In this document: one piece after another, positions 8,187 through 16,577 of the stretch
Layout of the letters: every line of letters begins with the position of its first letter
Numbering within the stretch: position 1 is the first letter of the stretch
Source of the DNA: Neobacillus cucumis
Lineage (GTDB): Bacteria > Bacillota > Bacilli > Bacillales_B > DSM-18226
Reading direction: 5' to 3'
Assembly (NCBI RefSeq): GCF_023715505.1
Contig: NZ_JAMBOH010000036.1
Span: 1 to 42,359, forward strand
DNA length: 42,359 nt
Made by a program: the position numbers and the translations under genes
Notes under the pieces: generated by a model
The model's input: the letters and a program-made list of their open reading frames with translations, nothing else
Databases searched by the model: none
Told to the model about the DNA's origin: nothing

Positions 8187-9383
8187 CTATTTATATCTTC
8201 TTATATATGCACAAGCATTATTTCCACCATGTCCATGATTCGTTACTGCTACTTCATTTATTTCTTGGAACCACGTTTCGGTAACGATGTTCATTTCTTC
8301 GTATCCTTTTTTGTTTGTTCGAATAGTCGGAGGAATGAAGCCATGTTGAATACTTAATAAAGCTGAAATGACTTGTAAGATTCCAATAGCTCCGTAAGGA
8401 TTTCCAATCATACTTTTTATGGAGGTATATGGAACACTGTGATTAAATAGTTCTTTTGAGCAATGTTTCTCGATTCTGTCGTTTACGTTAACTCCCATAG
8501 CCTGACTATTTACATAATCAGGTTTTCTACCTTTTATTACCTCTTTTAAAGCATTAACCATTTGTTCCCCTGTTTCATCGATAGAGTACAGGTAAACTCC
8601 GTCATTATTTGAGATAACATTCTCGATTTCCCCTAAAATTGTACTAGATCGTTTTAACGCATGTTCTTCTCTTTCCAAAATGATTACCCCTGCAGCTTCA
8701 GAAACAGCTAAACCCATGCTATCTTGACTAAAGGGAACAGCTCCCTCATGCAATGATTGATTCAAAGCAATCGATTTAGTTTTGGCGAATCCATACGTTG
8801 CCATTTTATCAATCAAACTATCTGTCCCGCCAACTATCGCTATGTCAATAATACCACAGTTTAAATACGCGATGGCGTCTTGAATCGCTTCTAAACTCGA
8901 GGTACATCCAGTCGTAATTGTTTTTGCAATACCTTTTGATCCCAAATAGTAAGCAATGGCCGAGGTAATACTATGATAATTAGCAAAGTGAGAAAACGTA
9001 ATCGGAATATCTCGATAATTTGATTGATGAACATTCAGAATGGATTTCTGGAAATCTTTCTCCCCGATAGAACCTAAGGAAGTACCAAAAAAGACCCCGA
9101 CTTTTTTATCTTTTAGATTTGTCAAGGCAGCTTGGTTTATTGCTTCTTTACCTGCTGCCATCCCCATTAGGGTAACTTTTGGAAATCTTTTGTACCGGCT
9201 ATCAGACTCAAATTCTTGTAAATTTTCATTTATTTTTCCAACAATTGTTTCCTCACCATGAGGTGAAAGATTTGTTACTGTTTCTAAACAGTTGATTCCA
9301 TTTTCTAAATTGTATAAGAATTGTTGAACATTACTTATTTTTGGTGCTTTGATCCCATATCCAGTTACAACTATTTTCCCCAT
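8187..9383 (-). CDS. Divergent beta-ketoacyl synthase (FabF-like), catalytic His residues missing
   Basis: 398 aa, full-length thiolase fold of KAS II. The nucleophile is present in TTGCTSSLEA (Cys160), and the conserved Lys is kept in SIKSMIGN (Lys323). Both His of the Cys-His-His triad are replaced: YVNSQAMGVNVND aligns to VNAHGTxTxxND (His to Gln294), and SIKSMIGN aligns to SIKSMxGH (His to Asn328). The GEGAG-type loop reads SEAAG (228-232). A housekeeping condensation role is therefore unlikely. It may acylate or transfer without decarboxylation, or bind acyl chains. It starts with a GGAAGG ribosome site and forms an operon with the kinase at 6743-8185. Confidence 0.85.
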   Translation of the reverse strand: MGKIVVTGYGIKAPKISNVQQFLYNLENGINCLETVTNLSPHGEETIVGKINENLQEFESDSRYKRFPKVTLMGMAAGKEAINQAALTNLKDKKVGVFFGTSLGSIGEKDFQKSILNVHQSNYRDIPITFSHFANYHSITSAIAYYLGSKGIAKTITTGCTSSLEAIQDAIAYLNCGIIDIAIVGGTDSLIDKMATYGFAKTKSIALNQSLHEGAVPFSQDSMGLAVSEAAGVIILEREEHALKRSSTILGEIENVISNNDGVYLYSIDETGEQMVNALKEVIKGRKPDYVNSQAMGVNVNDRIEKHCSKELFNHSVPYTSIKSMIGNPYGAIGILQVISALLSIQHGFIPPTIRTNKKGYEEMNIVTETWFQEINEVAVTNHGHGGNNACAYIRRYK

Positions 9384-9573
9384 AACGATTACCTTCCAAT
9401 AATAAAAATATATTATTTAATCTGACATTTAATAAATTATACTAAAAAAGGGCAAATAGTTACAGGTAACTTCAATTAGGTAAAAAGTTATTCATTATAG
9501 TTAGTTTCTACTATTCAAATTTTTCAACGAATGCAACCTTTTTCCTCTAACAAGAGCTCCTCCATTTGGTAGA
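9384..9573. other. Intergenic, AT-rich, upstream of ketoacyl synthase
   Basis: Must hold the promoter for the ketoacyl synthase-kinase pair and the 3' end of the Dph6-like transcript. I see no convincing promoter, operator or terminator apart from a weak CTCT/AGAG hairpin near 9545. Confidence 0.3.
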
Positions 9574-10245
9574 TTATTTAGCTACTAAATTTGACTCTTT
9601 AATATCTAATGACCAGAGGCCACTGTTTAATACAATATCGGTATAAGTCACTCCTAATCTCTTTTTAAATAAGGGCCCATCAATAACAAATGTATGAAAT
9701 TCCCCCATTTCCCCCATCGGGCAAACATCCGAATCGCTAGTATGAGAGAAGAAATTAGCGTTTAGATTTGTTCCTACCCAAGACTTGTCTAAATAACTAT
9801 CTTTCACTCTACAAATAATGGCCTTATAACCTAACTGCAACCATTCTTTGACTAGTTCACCTACTTCTTCTGTACGAATCCAAAGTGGAAACTCCGAGTT
9901 AAGTCCCGCTTTTGCAGCAGCATGCTCGTTCCACTGTCGATCCGTCTCTACATAAAGGGATCCAAAAATCACCGTATCGACATTTTGATTTTCCTTCAGG
10001 TCTTTAAGAGCATTGACTAATTGATTTTCATAATCAGGTGTAGAATTTATAAAAGTGATAGGTATTTGTAATGCTTCAGCTTGTGTTTTTACCACATCTA
10101 TCGGAATACCATGCGCACATGTTCGCCTAAAAACATCAGAAACCATGGTGATTAATCCTACAACTTGGTAACCTTGTTTGATAACTTTATCTAAACACAT
10201 ACAGCAATCCTTTCCGCCACTCCAAGAAATAACAGCCCGTTTCAA
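9574..10245 (-). CDS. Dph6-like ATP pyrophosphatase (ATP_bind_4 family)
   Basis: 223 aa. The N-terminal PP-loop SWSGGKDC (residues 7-14) and the conserved WxxGxxLN region of diphthine-ammonia ligases are visible (SWVGTNLNANF, ~155-165), together with CPMGEMGEFHTFVIDGPLF near 175-195. Archaeal and eukaryotic Dph6 makes diphthamide on EF-2. Bacteria have no diphthamide, so the bacterial role is unknown; an adenylation/amidation reaction on some carboxylate is the family-level expectation. It starts at TTG (10245) after GGGAGG. It is preceded by a hairpin terminator, so it is not co-transcribed with ssrA. Confidence 0.82.
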   Translation of the reverse strand: MKRAVISWSGGKDCCMCLDKVIKQGYQVVGLITMVSDVFRRTCAHGIPIDVVKTQAEALQIPITFINSTPDYENQLVNALKDLKENQNVDTVIFGSLYVETDRQWNEHAAAKAGLNSEFPLWIRTEEVGELVKEWLQLGYKAIICRVKDSYLDKSWVGTNLNANFFSHTSDSDVCPMGEMGEFHTFVIDGPLFKKRLGVTYTDIVLNSGLWSLDIKESNLVAK

Positions 10246-10556
10246 ATTACTCTTCCTCCCTATTATTTTTGCATTGAACTAGTGCTTATCCTAATCTAAT
10301 ATTAAAATATATTTGTTGTTACTACTACTTGCATGTCTTTTCTTTAATTGGGGAGCAACCGCCTCCGCTTCAAGTACTAATAGACACTAAAAAAGACTTG
10401 GAGGGTTTCCAAGTCTAATGATTTGTTAAAATTCTTCTAGGATGAAAACCATCGATATTAGAGAATTATGAAAAGATTACTTCACGGAATGGAAAGTACA
10501 ATGCTAATTTATTGAGGAAAAAAATCATATTTGAAGAAAAAATTTTTTTCAAATAT
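10246..10556. other. Gene-free spacer between Dph6-like gene and ssrA
   Basis: No supported coding frame. It contains one hairpin (10391-10421) and AT-rich sequence that should include the promoter of the Dph6-like gene. The short open frames here and across ssrA are not genes. Confidence 0.4.
10388..10421 (-). terminator. Hairpin terminator left of ssrA
   Basis: GACTTGGA, a short loop, then TCCAAGTC. On the minus strand it is followed by TTTTTT. It probably backs up the ssrA terminator at 10557. Confidence 0.7.
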
Positions 10557-10590
10557 AAAAAAAGACCAGCAATTTCTGCTAGTCTTGTTA
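10557..10590 (-). terminator. ssrA: Terminator of ssrA
   Basis: On the minus strand AAGACTAGCA, an AAAT-type loop, then TGCTGGTCTT, followed by seven T. One A·C mismatch interrupts the stem. It starts 13 bases beyond the CCA end of the tmRNA. Confidence 0.82.
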
Positions 10591-10602
10591 TCCACCTATG
10601 TA

Positions 10603-10619
10603 TGGTGGAGACGGCGGGA
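10603..10619 (-). ncRNA. ssrA: tmRNA, exon 2 (3' T-arm half and acceptor with CCA)
   Basis: TCCCGCCGTCTCCACCA supplies the last T-loop base, the 3' T-stem strand CCCGC, the acceptor strand CGTCTCC and the encoded ACCA. These pair exactly with GCGGG and GGGGACG of exon 1. It is separated from exon 1 by a 276-nt intron. Confidence 0.92.
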
Positions 10620-10895
10620 CGTGCTCTTCCATGCTTTCGACATGGCACTGACTATATCTTGAACCTGTCCAAAAACAGGCCCTCTGGCGTCTTATGCGAA
10701 ACATGAATTTTCCTTTTCAAGGAAGGATTCGCATCCTAGTACTACCTTATTGCAAGGCAGCCTATAAGTCGATACACGGCTGTTGAATTACTTCACATAC
10801 CGCTCGGCATTGCCCTATCGCCAAAAGCGACTTAGGTTTCACCGATAAAGCCAGATTATCACTTGTGTGTTACCACACAAGGCGACTAATTACTA
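10620..10895 (-). ncRNA. Group I intron interrupting the tmRNA T-loop
   Basis: 276 nt between TTCGAT of exon 1 and TCCCGC of exon 2. Hallmarks seen: the 5' exon end CGAU plus intron UA pairs with UAGUCG around a 5-nt loop, a 6-bp P1 with the conserved U·G at the splice site. The intron ends in G. The P7 element AAGATATAGTC is present (10660-10650), with GACT at 10770-10767 as its partner. A Q-like segment GGCAATGCCGAGC and CGGTGAAACC resemble phage-type IA introns. There is no homing endonuclease ORF. Splicing would restore an exact T-arm. It belongs to the self-splicing class; activity is inferred, not shown. Confidence 0.92.
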
Positions 10896-11236
10896 ATCGA
10901 ACCCGCGTCCAAAGATATCGGCACTTAAGCATCTACGAGTGTAGTCGATATATTGGCGTTTCACTGATCCTTTTGCCTATCGACCGGCGTCCGGTCAGCT
11001 AGCCTGGTTGTTCTCTTCCTTCATCCTCAGGCGGTGGAATCCGGCGTAGCCCACTTAGAGTGAGTCCCTTACCCTACCACATGGGCAATGGAGGGAGGAA
11101 CCGCTATGCAGTATTAAGCTGCGAAAGCGAGATTGTTGTTAGTTTTGCCAGTTATGGCTTTGACGTTTTAACGAGGCCGATCCCCTCGACTCGCAACCTA
11201 AGCTCAAACTACCCCTGTCGAATCCGTAGCGTCCCC
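10896..11236 (-). ncRNA. ssrA: tmRNA, exon 1 (tRNA-like 5' part, tag ORF, pseudoknots)
   Basis: Starts GGGGACGCTACGGATTCGAC, the canonical tmRNA 5' end, and runs to TTCGAT in the T-loop. Joined to exon 2 the mature RNA is 358 nt, the usual Bacillus size. The tag frame (11149-11114) follows CATAACT and reads GKTNNNLAFAA-stop, so the full tag is (A)GKTNNNLAFAA. It acts with SmpB (gene at 11398) to rescue stalled ribosomes and mark the peptide for ClpXP. The conserved GCTTAAGTGCCGATATCTTT segment before the T-arm is intact. Confidence 0.95.
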
Positions 11237-11341
11237 ATTATAAAATGTGCTGAAATCTACTTAAAGATTTAGCAACAGACGTTAGGATGCTCGAACGAAT
11301 GTTAGAGCAAAAGATTGTGCCGCTTATTTAGCGACAAACTT

Positions 11342-11369
11342 ATTATAACACACTCAGAACATTTTTCAA
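11342..11369 (-). promoter_or_regulatory. Sigma-A promoter of ssrA
   Basis: On the minus strand TTGAAA (11369-11364), a 16-bp spacer, then TATAAT (11347-11342). This predicts a start near 11335 and a ~100-nt leader to be removed by 5' processing. A second TATAAT directly abuts the mature 5' end and is too close to be its promoter. Confidence 0.75.
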
Positions 11370-11397
11370 TTGTAACTATTTGTAAATTCATTTCCAA

Positions 11398-11865
11398 TTA
11401 CATCTTTTGACGATCACGGAAGGCTCTTTCAATCTCACGCTTTGCCTCTTTCTGCTTTAACGATTCGCGCTTATCATAATTCTTTTTACCCTTTGCTAGA
11501 CCAATTAAAACCTTACAGAAGCCATTTTTTAAATATAACTTTAACGGCACAAGAGCATAACCTGCTTCTTTTGTTTCTCCAAGCAGTTTATTAATTTCAC
11601 GTTTATGAAGTAACAGTTTGCGCGTTCGCAATGGATCGTGATTAAAAATGTTTCCCTGCTCATAAGGGCTCACGTGCATTCCAAACAGAACCGCTTCACC
11701 GTTTTGGATCCGTGCATAAGCATCCTTCAGATTGACTTTCCCGGCACGAATTGATTTAATTTCAGTCCCCTGAAGAACAATTCCCGCTTCGTACGTTTCT
11801 TCGATAAAATAGTCGTGGTAAGCCTTTTTATTTTGCGCGACTACCTTTCCTGCACCTTTTGGCAT
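11398..11865 (-). CDS. smpB: SsrA-binding protein SmpB
   Basis: 155 aa, the standard length. It binds the tRNA-like domain of tmRNA and is essential for trans-translation. Family motifs: [27 protein letters not shown] (12-38), a beta-barrel core, and the basic tail [27 protein letters not shown] (~122-148) that enters the ribosomal mRNA channel. The start is preceded by GAGGTGA. It lies directly upstream of ssrA and downstream of rnr, as in B. subtilis. Confidence 0.97.
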   Translation of the reverse strand: MPKGAGKVVAQNKKAYHDYFIEETYEAGIVLQGTEIKSIRAGKVNLKDAYARIQNGEAVLFGMHVSPYEQGNIFNHDPLRTRKLLLHKREINKLLGETKEAGYALVPLKLYLKNGFCKVLIGLAKGKKNYDKRESLKQKEAKREIERAFRDRQKM

Positions 11866-11920
11866 TTATATCACCTCAACTCTATGGATTTATTTTAGCA
11901 GAATATAATAGCCTGTACAA

Positions 11921-12041
11921 TTAGAAAGGCGGAAGCATCTTGAACAGGCTTTTTCCTAGAGGCGCAAGGATGCTGAGGAGAAGGCTGTTCTTTAGCCTGC
12001 TTGTGAACCTGGAACCCCATTAGGCGCGGGACCTGGACAGT
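11921..12041. repeat. Diverged, shortened copy of the dispersed GCGC-ended repeat
   Basis: Begins TTAGAAAGGCGGAAGC and ends GGCGCGGGACCTGGACAG. These resemble the two ends (AGAAAAGCGCAAGC ... GGCGCTGGAGCTGGACAA) of the long repeats at 28937 and 33183. The interior is rearranged. It accounts for the unusually wide rnr-smpB gap. Confidence 0.5.
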
Positions 12042-12042
12042 G

Positions 12043-12068
12043 AAAAGGAGCCTTGCAGTAAGGCCCCT
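12043..12068 (-). terminator. Probable terminator or attenuator after rnr
   Basis: On the minus strand GGGCCTT, a 5-base loop, then AAGGCTC(C), followed by TTTTC. There is one wobble pair. It lies directly beyond the rnr stop and could reduce read-through to smpB. Confidence 0.6.
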
Positions 12069-12075
12069 CTGCCTA

Positions 12076-14436
12076 TTATTTATTTTTTCTCTTTCTGCTC
12101 TTGGATTTCGGTACATTATCGTAAAACTTGCGTTTATTCTTGGCCTTGCCGCCCTGACTGCCGCCAGATTCAGACTTTTGTCCATTTCTGCTTCGACCTT
12201 GTTTGGCTTCGCCTTGCTGTTTATTTCGGCGCGGTTTCCGTGTATCGCTGCCTGTACTAAAGACTCTTGTCGTTTCTGATCTTTCGCGGCGAGTTCCTTT
12301 CATTCCGACAATTTCAAAATCAATCGAACGTTCGTCTTTATTCACTTTTACAACACGAACGGTAATTTCATCGCCAATGCGGAACACGTTCCCGGTTCGC
12401 TCGCCAATCATCGCAAAATGCCGCTCATCAAAACGATAATAATCATCGGTCATATAGCTGACATGAACAAGACCTTCAATCGTATTTGGCAGTTCCACAA
12501 ACATGCCGAAGTTAGTCACAGAGCTGATGATGCCGTCATATTCGACACCCACCTTATCCTCCATGTACTCCGCTTTTTTCAATTCATCCGTTTCACGCTC
12601 AGCGTCTACTGCACGTCGTTCCATTTTCGAAGAATGCTCGGCAATTTCAGGCAGGCGGGCATTCCATTTTTCCCTTGTTGCCTCATCGATTTTTCCTTCA
12701 ATTAAGTAGGTTCGGATTAAGCGATGGACAATCGTATCAGGGTAACGGCGAATCGGCGAGGTGAAATGAGTGTAAAACTCAGTCGATAAACCAAAGTGTC
12801 CTAGGCTCTCAGGATAATACTTTGCCTGCTGCATCGAGCGGAGCATGACAGTCGAAATCACCATTTCCTCTGGTTTGCCTTGCACCTCTTCAATAATTTC
12901 CTGGAGTGCACGAGGATGAACATCGTTAGCAGTTCCTTTTACGATATAGCCAAAGTTAGTAATGAACTCGAAAAATCTCCGTAATTTATCTTCCTTTGGA
13001 TCCTCGTGAATACGGTAAATAAATGGAACTTCCATCCAGTGGAAATGTTCCGCCACGGTTTCATTGGCAGCTAACATAAATTCTTCTATTAGCCGTTCGG
13101 CAACAGACCGCTCGCGTAAGACAACATCCGTTGGTTTTCCTTCTTCATCTACCAATACTTTTGATTCTTTAAAATCAAAATCGATGGCCCCGCGCTTCAT
13201 CCGTTTGTTCCTTAGAACTTCTGCGAGTTCTTCCATTAGTTCAAACATAGGGACAAGCGACTCATACCTTGCACGTGTTTCTTCATCTTTGTCAGTAAGG
13301 ATTCGGTTCACATCATAGTAGGTCATACGCTCCGTTGTTTTAATCACACTTTGAAAAATTTCATGTGAAACAACGATACCCTCCGGTGAAATTTCCATTT
13401 CACAAGACAACACAAGGCGATCCACCTTAGGATTTAAGGAACAAATTCCGTTTGAGAGGCGGTGCGGGATCATCGGAATCACTCGGTCAACTAAATAAAC
13501 ACTTGTGGCCCGGTCCTCTGCTTCCACGTCAATAGGCGTACCCTCTTTAACGTAATAGCTGACATCGGCAATGTGTACGCCCAACTTATAGTTCCCGTTC
13601 TCTAATTTTGTAACGGTAACCGCGTCATCTAAGTCTTTGGCGTCTGCCCCGTCTATCGTCACAATGGTTTCGTTCCGTAAGTCGCGGCGATTGGCTAGTT
13701 CACTTTCATCAATCGTTTCAGGTGTCTCATTGGCCTGCTTTAATACATCATCTGGAAAGGCCATTGGCAGTCCATGTTTATGTATGACTGATAAAATATC
13801 TACGCCAGGGTCATTTTTATGGCCAAGTATTTCAATGACTTCACCTTCGGCACTTTTTCGTCCATCCGGGTACGTAACAAGTTTAACGACTACCTTATGT
13901 CCTTCCACAGCCCCTTTAGAGGCATTCTTCGGGATAAAAATATCGCTGGCAAACTTTTTATCGTCCGGAATCACAAAGCCAAAGCTTTTGCTTTCGACAT
14001 AGGTTCCAACGATTTGCTGGACACCTCGTTCAATAATTCGGATGATGCTTCCTTCCCTGCGAGTTCCTGATGATTCCGAAGATACGCGGGCAAGGACCGT
14101 ATCGCCATGCATGGCAGTATTCGTTTCATTTGGTGGGATAAAGATATCATCCATACCTGGTTCATCAGGTACAACAAATGCAAATCCCTTTGCATGACCA
14201 ATTAATTTACCGCGGATTAAATTCATTTTTTGCGGCAGACCGTAACGGTTGCTGCGTGTGCGTACCACGAGTCCTTTTTCTTCCATTTGAACAAGGGCCT
14301 TTACGAACTCCTTAAAGTCTCCGGAATCCTGAATCCCAAATGCTTCTTCGAGTTCCTGGACCGTTAATGGCTTGTAAGCTTCGTCCCTCATATATTGCAA
14401 AAGCTTGTCTATGTGCTTTTGAATTGTATCTTCCAA
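12076..14436 (-). CDS. rnr: Ribonuclease R
   Basis: 786-aa 3'-5' exoribonuclease that degrades structured RNA and, with tmRNA/SmpB, faulty mRNAs. Domains: N-terminal winged helix (~1-65), two cold-shock domains (~75-205), the RNB catalytic domain (~250-590) with the metal site in [12 protein letters not shown] (262-273), the S1 domain (~630-710), and a Lys/Arg/Ser-rich tail of about 70 residues. The length and the basic tail fit Bacillus RNase R. It follows estA by 26 bp on the same strand, as one transcription unit. Confidence 0.97.
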   Translation of the reverse strand: MEDTIQKHIDKLLQYMRDEAYKPLTVQELEEAFGIQDSGDFKEFVKALVQMEEKGLVVRTRSNRYGLPQKMNLIRGKLIGHAKGFAFVVPDEPGMDDIFIPPNETNTAMHGDTVLARVSSESSGTRREGSIIRIIERGVQQIVGTYVESKSFGFVIPDDKKFASDIFIPKNASKGAVEGHKVVVKLVTYPDGRKSAEGEVIEILGHKNDPGVDILSVIHKHGLPMAFPDDVLKQANETPETIDESELANRRDLRNETIVTIDGADAKDLDDAVTVTKLENGNYKLGVHIADVSYYVKEGTPIDVEAEDRATSVYLVDRVIPMIPHRLSNGICSLNPKVDRLVLSCEMEISPEGIVVSHEIFQSVIKTTERMTYYDVNRILTDKDEETRARYESLVPMFELMEELAEVLRNKRMKRGAIDFDFKESKVLVDEEGKPTDVVLRERSVAERLIEEFMLAANETVAEHFHWMEVPFIYRIHEDPKEDKLRRFFEFITNFGYIVKGTANDVHPRALQEIIEEVQGKPEEMVISTVMLRSMQQAKYYPESLGHFGLSTEFYTHFTSPIRRYPDTIVHRLIRTYLIEGKIDEATREKWNARLPEIAEHSSKMERRAVDAERETDELKKAEYMEDKVGVEYDGIISSVTNFGMFVELPNTIEGLVHVSYMTDDYYRFDERHFAMIGERTGNVFRIGDEITVRVVKVNKDERSIDFEIVGMKGTRRERSETTRVFSTGSDTRKPRRNKQQGEAKQGRSRNGQKSESGGSQGGKAKNKRKFYDNVPKSKSRKRKNK

Positions 14437-14462
14437 ACTATTCCCTCCTTATATGGGCTTTA

Positions 14463-15209
14463 TTAATCATGCCAATCCAGCTTTTCTAAAAAGGCATATA
14501 CATCTTCATGAAGTTGTTCCCGCTCTTTATCCAGCGTAATCACATGTCCTGATTCTTCATACCACTTAATTTCTTTTATGGTGGATTCAATTTCGTTGTA
14601 AATGATGTTGGCACTCTCGATATTAATCATTTTGTCGTGGCGAGCCTGTACAACAAATGTCGGGGCATAGATCATATCCACATGCTCACGTACGTCGGCA
14701 ATTAATTGTTGGAGTGCTTTTAATGTTTTCATCGGTGTTTTTTGGAAATCTTTCATTTCCATTTCGATTTGCTCGGCTGTTTTTCCTTCATGTTTTTTAT
14801 ATTCGCGGGCATAATCGAGAATTCCTTGGTACATGACCTCTTCACTTTTTATATGCATCGGGGCGCACATAGGTACAATACCCTTTATAGGTACAGTGTA
14901 TCCCAATTTCAAGGAAAATACGCCGCCAAGTGAAAGTCCGGCAACGGCTATTTCTTCATGACCTTTATTTTTTAAAAAATGATAGCCATTTATGACGTCC
15001 TGCCACCAATCTTCTGGACCTGTATGGACAAGTTCTTCTGGAGGTACTCCATGGCCTTTATAGTGCGGGGCATGGCAGGTGTAACCCTTTTTTTCTAAAA
15101 AACGGCCGAGCATCCGTACATCTGCTGAATTGCCAGTGAAACCGTGTAGCAGCAAGACGGCCCGTTTTCCTCCTTCAAAGGTAAATGGTTTCGGTGGTGC
15201 AACTTTCAT
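14463..15209 (-). CDS. estA: Carboxylesterase, Est30/YvaK family
   Basis: 248 aa alpha/beta hydrolase closely like Geobacillus Est30 (247 aa), hydrolysing short- to medium-chain esters; the natural substrate is unknown. The catalytic triad is visible: Ser93 in GLSLGG, Asp192 in ARHDKM and His222 in ESGHVIT. The oxyanion-hole motif LLHGFTGN is at 20-27. Its place between secG and rnr is conserved in Bacillus, although here a kilobase of repeats separates it from secG. Confidence 0.92.
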   Translation of the reverse strand: MKVAPPKPFTFEGGKRAVLLLHGFTGNSADVRMLGRFLEKKGYTCHAPHYKGHGVPPEELVHTGPEDWWQDVINGYHFLKNKGHEEIAVAGLSLGGVFSLKLGYTVPIKGIVPMCAPMHIKSEEVMYQGILDYAREYKKHEGKTAEQIEMEMKDFQKTPMKTLKALQQLIADVREHVDMIYAPTFVVQARHDKMINIESANIIYNEIESTIKEIKWYEESGHVITLDKEREQLHEDVYAFLEKLDWHD

Positions 15210-15379
15210 TTTGAAAACTCCTTTTATTTCGATTAGCTTCTATTAGTTTAAGCATTAAAAGAGGTAACATTCCAGAAAAAAGCCTTGTGAGTGTGGATTT
15301 AGGAGATTCGGATGGGGGATGAATGGTGGATTCGGCGGGAAGAGGAAAGAATTCCGTCTGTTTTTTGGTTTTTTTCGCC

Positions 15380-16165
15380 GATTTCTGTGATAATTCCGCC
15401 AAACCTATTTAGCGACTGCTGCTAGAATAGATTCCGATGGATCCTATTCTTTTGTACTGGCGCGCAGACCTGGCATTTCCGTCGACTTTTTGATTAATTC
15501 CGCCAACTCTGGCATTTTTTTAGAGCGCGTTTTCTTGTTTATTCCGCCTGTTTTTCAATTATTTCCGCTGATTTCTAGGATAATTCCGCCAAACCTTTAT
15601 TCCTTGGTCTCAGCTGCTGGAATTAATTCGGGGGAATCTATTCTTTTAAGCAGATAGAAGACCCGGCATTTCCGCCGACTTCTAGGATAATTCCGCCAAA
15701 CCTTTATTCCTTGGTCTCAGCTGCTGGAATTAATTCGGGGGAATCTATTCTTTTGAGCAGTTAGAAGACCTGGCATTTCCGCCGACTTTTTAATTAATTC
15801 CGCCAACTCTGGCATTTTTTCCGCGCGTTTTCTTGTTTATTCCGCCTGTTTTTCCATTATTTCCGCCGATTTCTAGGATAATTCCGCCAAACCTTTATTC
15901 CTTGGTCTCATCTGCTGGAATTAATTCGGGGGAATCTATTCTTTTGAGTAGTAAGAAGACCTGGCATTTCCGCCGACTTTTTGATTAATTCCGCCAACTC
16001 TGGCATTTTTTCAGCGCGTTTTCTTGTTTATTCCGCCTGTTTTTCAATTATTTCCGCCGATTTCTAGGATAATTCCGCCAAACCTTTATTCCTTTGTCTC
16101 AGCTACTGGAATTAATTCGGGGGAATCTATTCTTTTGAGCAGTTATTCTTTAGTGTCTGCAACTG
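15380..16165. repeat. Tandem array of ~192-bp units built on TTCCGCC motifs
   Basis: Copies of GACCTGGCATTTCCG-type sequence start at 15467, 15660 (as GACCCGGC), 15767 and 15958, giving spacings of 193, 107 and 191 bp. The 107-bp unit is a full unit lacking about 85 bp. Each unit also carries AATTAATTCGGGGGAATCTA and CCTTTATTCCTTGGTCTCA. The heptamer TTCCGCC occurs 16 times, mostly after A/T-rich dinucleotides. There is no open reading frame and no CRISPR-like spacing. It fills the gap between secG and estA. Confidence 0.92.
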
Positions 16166-16192
16166 GAATAGATTCCATCAAACCAAACAAAA

Positions 16193-16214
16193 AACCCAGC
16201 CTAACGGCCAGGTT
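16193..16214 (-). terminator. Terminator of secG
   Basis: On the minus strand AACCTGGCC, a GTTA loop, then GGCTGGGTT, followed by TTTTTG. The nine-pair stem has two wobbles. It separates secG from the repeat array and estA. Confidence 0.85.
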
Positions 16215-16228
16215 GTATGCTTGATTAA

Positions 16229-16462
16229 TTAAATTTTAAAATAAGTAACCGCAAGTGCAAGCAGGAAAAATAATACGGATAATACAACCGTAATTCGATG
16301 TAGAATCAAGTCAATTCCTCGTGCCTTTTGCTTACCGAATAACGTTTCAGCACCGCCAGAAATGGCACCAGATAACCCAGCACTCTTACCAGACTGTAGT
16401 AAAACGACCGCAATAAGAGCGATACTTACGATAACTAATAATATTACAACTAATGTATGCAT
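16229..16462 (-). CDS. secG: Preprotein translocase subunit SecG
   Basis: 77 aa, the small SecYEG channel subunit. It has two membrane helices (residues ~2-22 and ~53-74) flanking the conserved cytosolic loop [24 protein letters not shown] start it at ATG 16462, placed after AGGAGGT. A frame opening nine bases earlier begins at a GTG inside the ribosome site and is unlikely. In B. subtilis secG likewise precedes yvaK-rnr-smpB. Confidence 0.95.
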   Translation of the reverse strand: MHTLVVILLVIVSIALIAVVLLQSGKSAGLSGAISGGAETLFGKQKARGIDLILHRITVVLSVLFFLLALAVTYFKI

Positions 16463-16577
16463 GCAAGCCACCTCCTGTTAGACGAACAGTTCACAGTATA
16501 TTTAATTTACCATACTATTCCCCTTTAGACAATAGTCGTTATTGTGACAGACTTAAAGGGAAGTCCCCACTAACTCC

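Noticed and set aside
8187..9383. Type II PKS chain-length factor
   Set aside because: Chain-length factors lose the active-site Cys and pair with a KS-alpha; here Cys160 is present and no partner KS or ACP is adjacent.
10603..10620. ssrA 3' end as an attachment site for an integrated island
   Set aside because: No second copy of the 17-nt exon 2 sequence and no integrase gene were seen in the window; the insertion is an intron, not an island.
11237..11242. TATAAT directly before the tmRNA 5' end as its promoter
   Set aside because: It would start transcription inside the mature RNA; a better TTGAAA-16-TATAAT promoter lies at 11369-11342.
10466..11272. Short open frames over the ssrA region (10466-10648, 10512-10706, 11060-11272)
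   Set aside because: They lie across the tmRNA exons and intron on either strand, have no ribosome sites and encode no recognisable protein.
15380..16165. CRISPR array
   Set aside because: Units are ~192 bp with near-identical content and no unique spacers; no cas genes.
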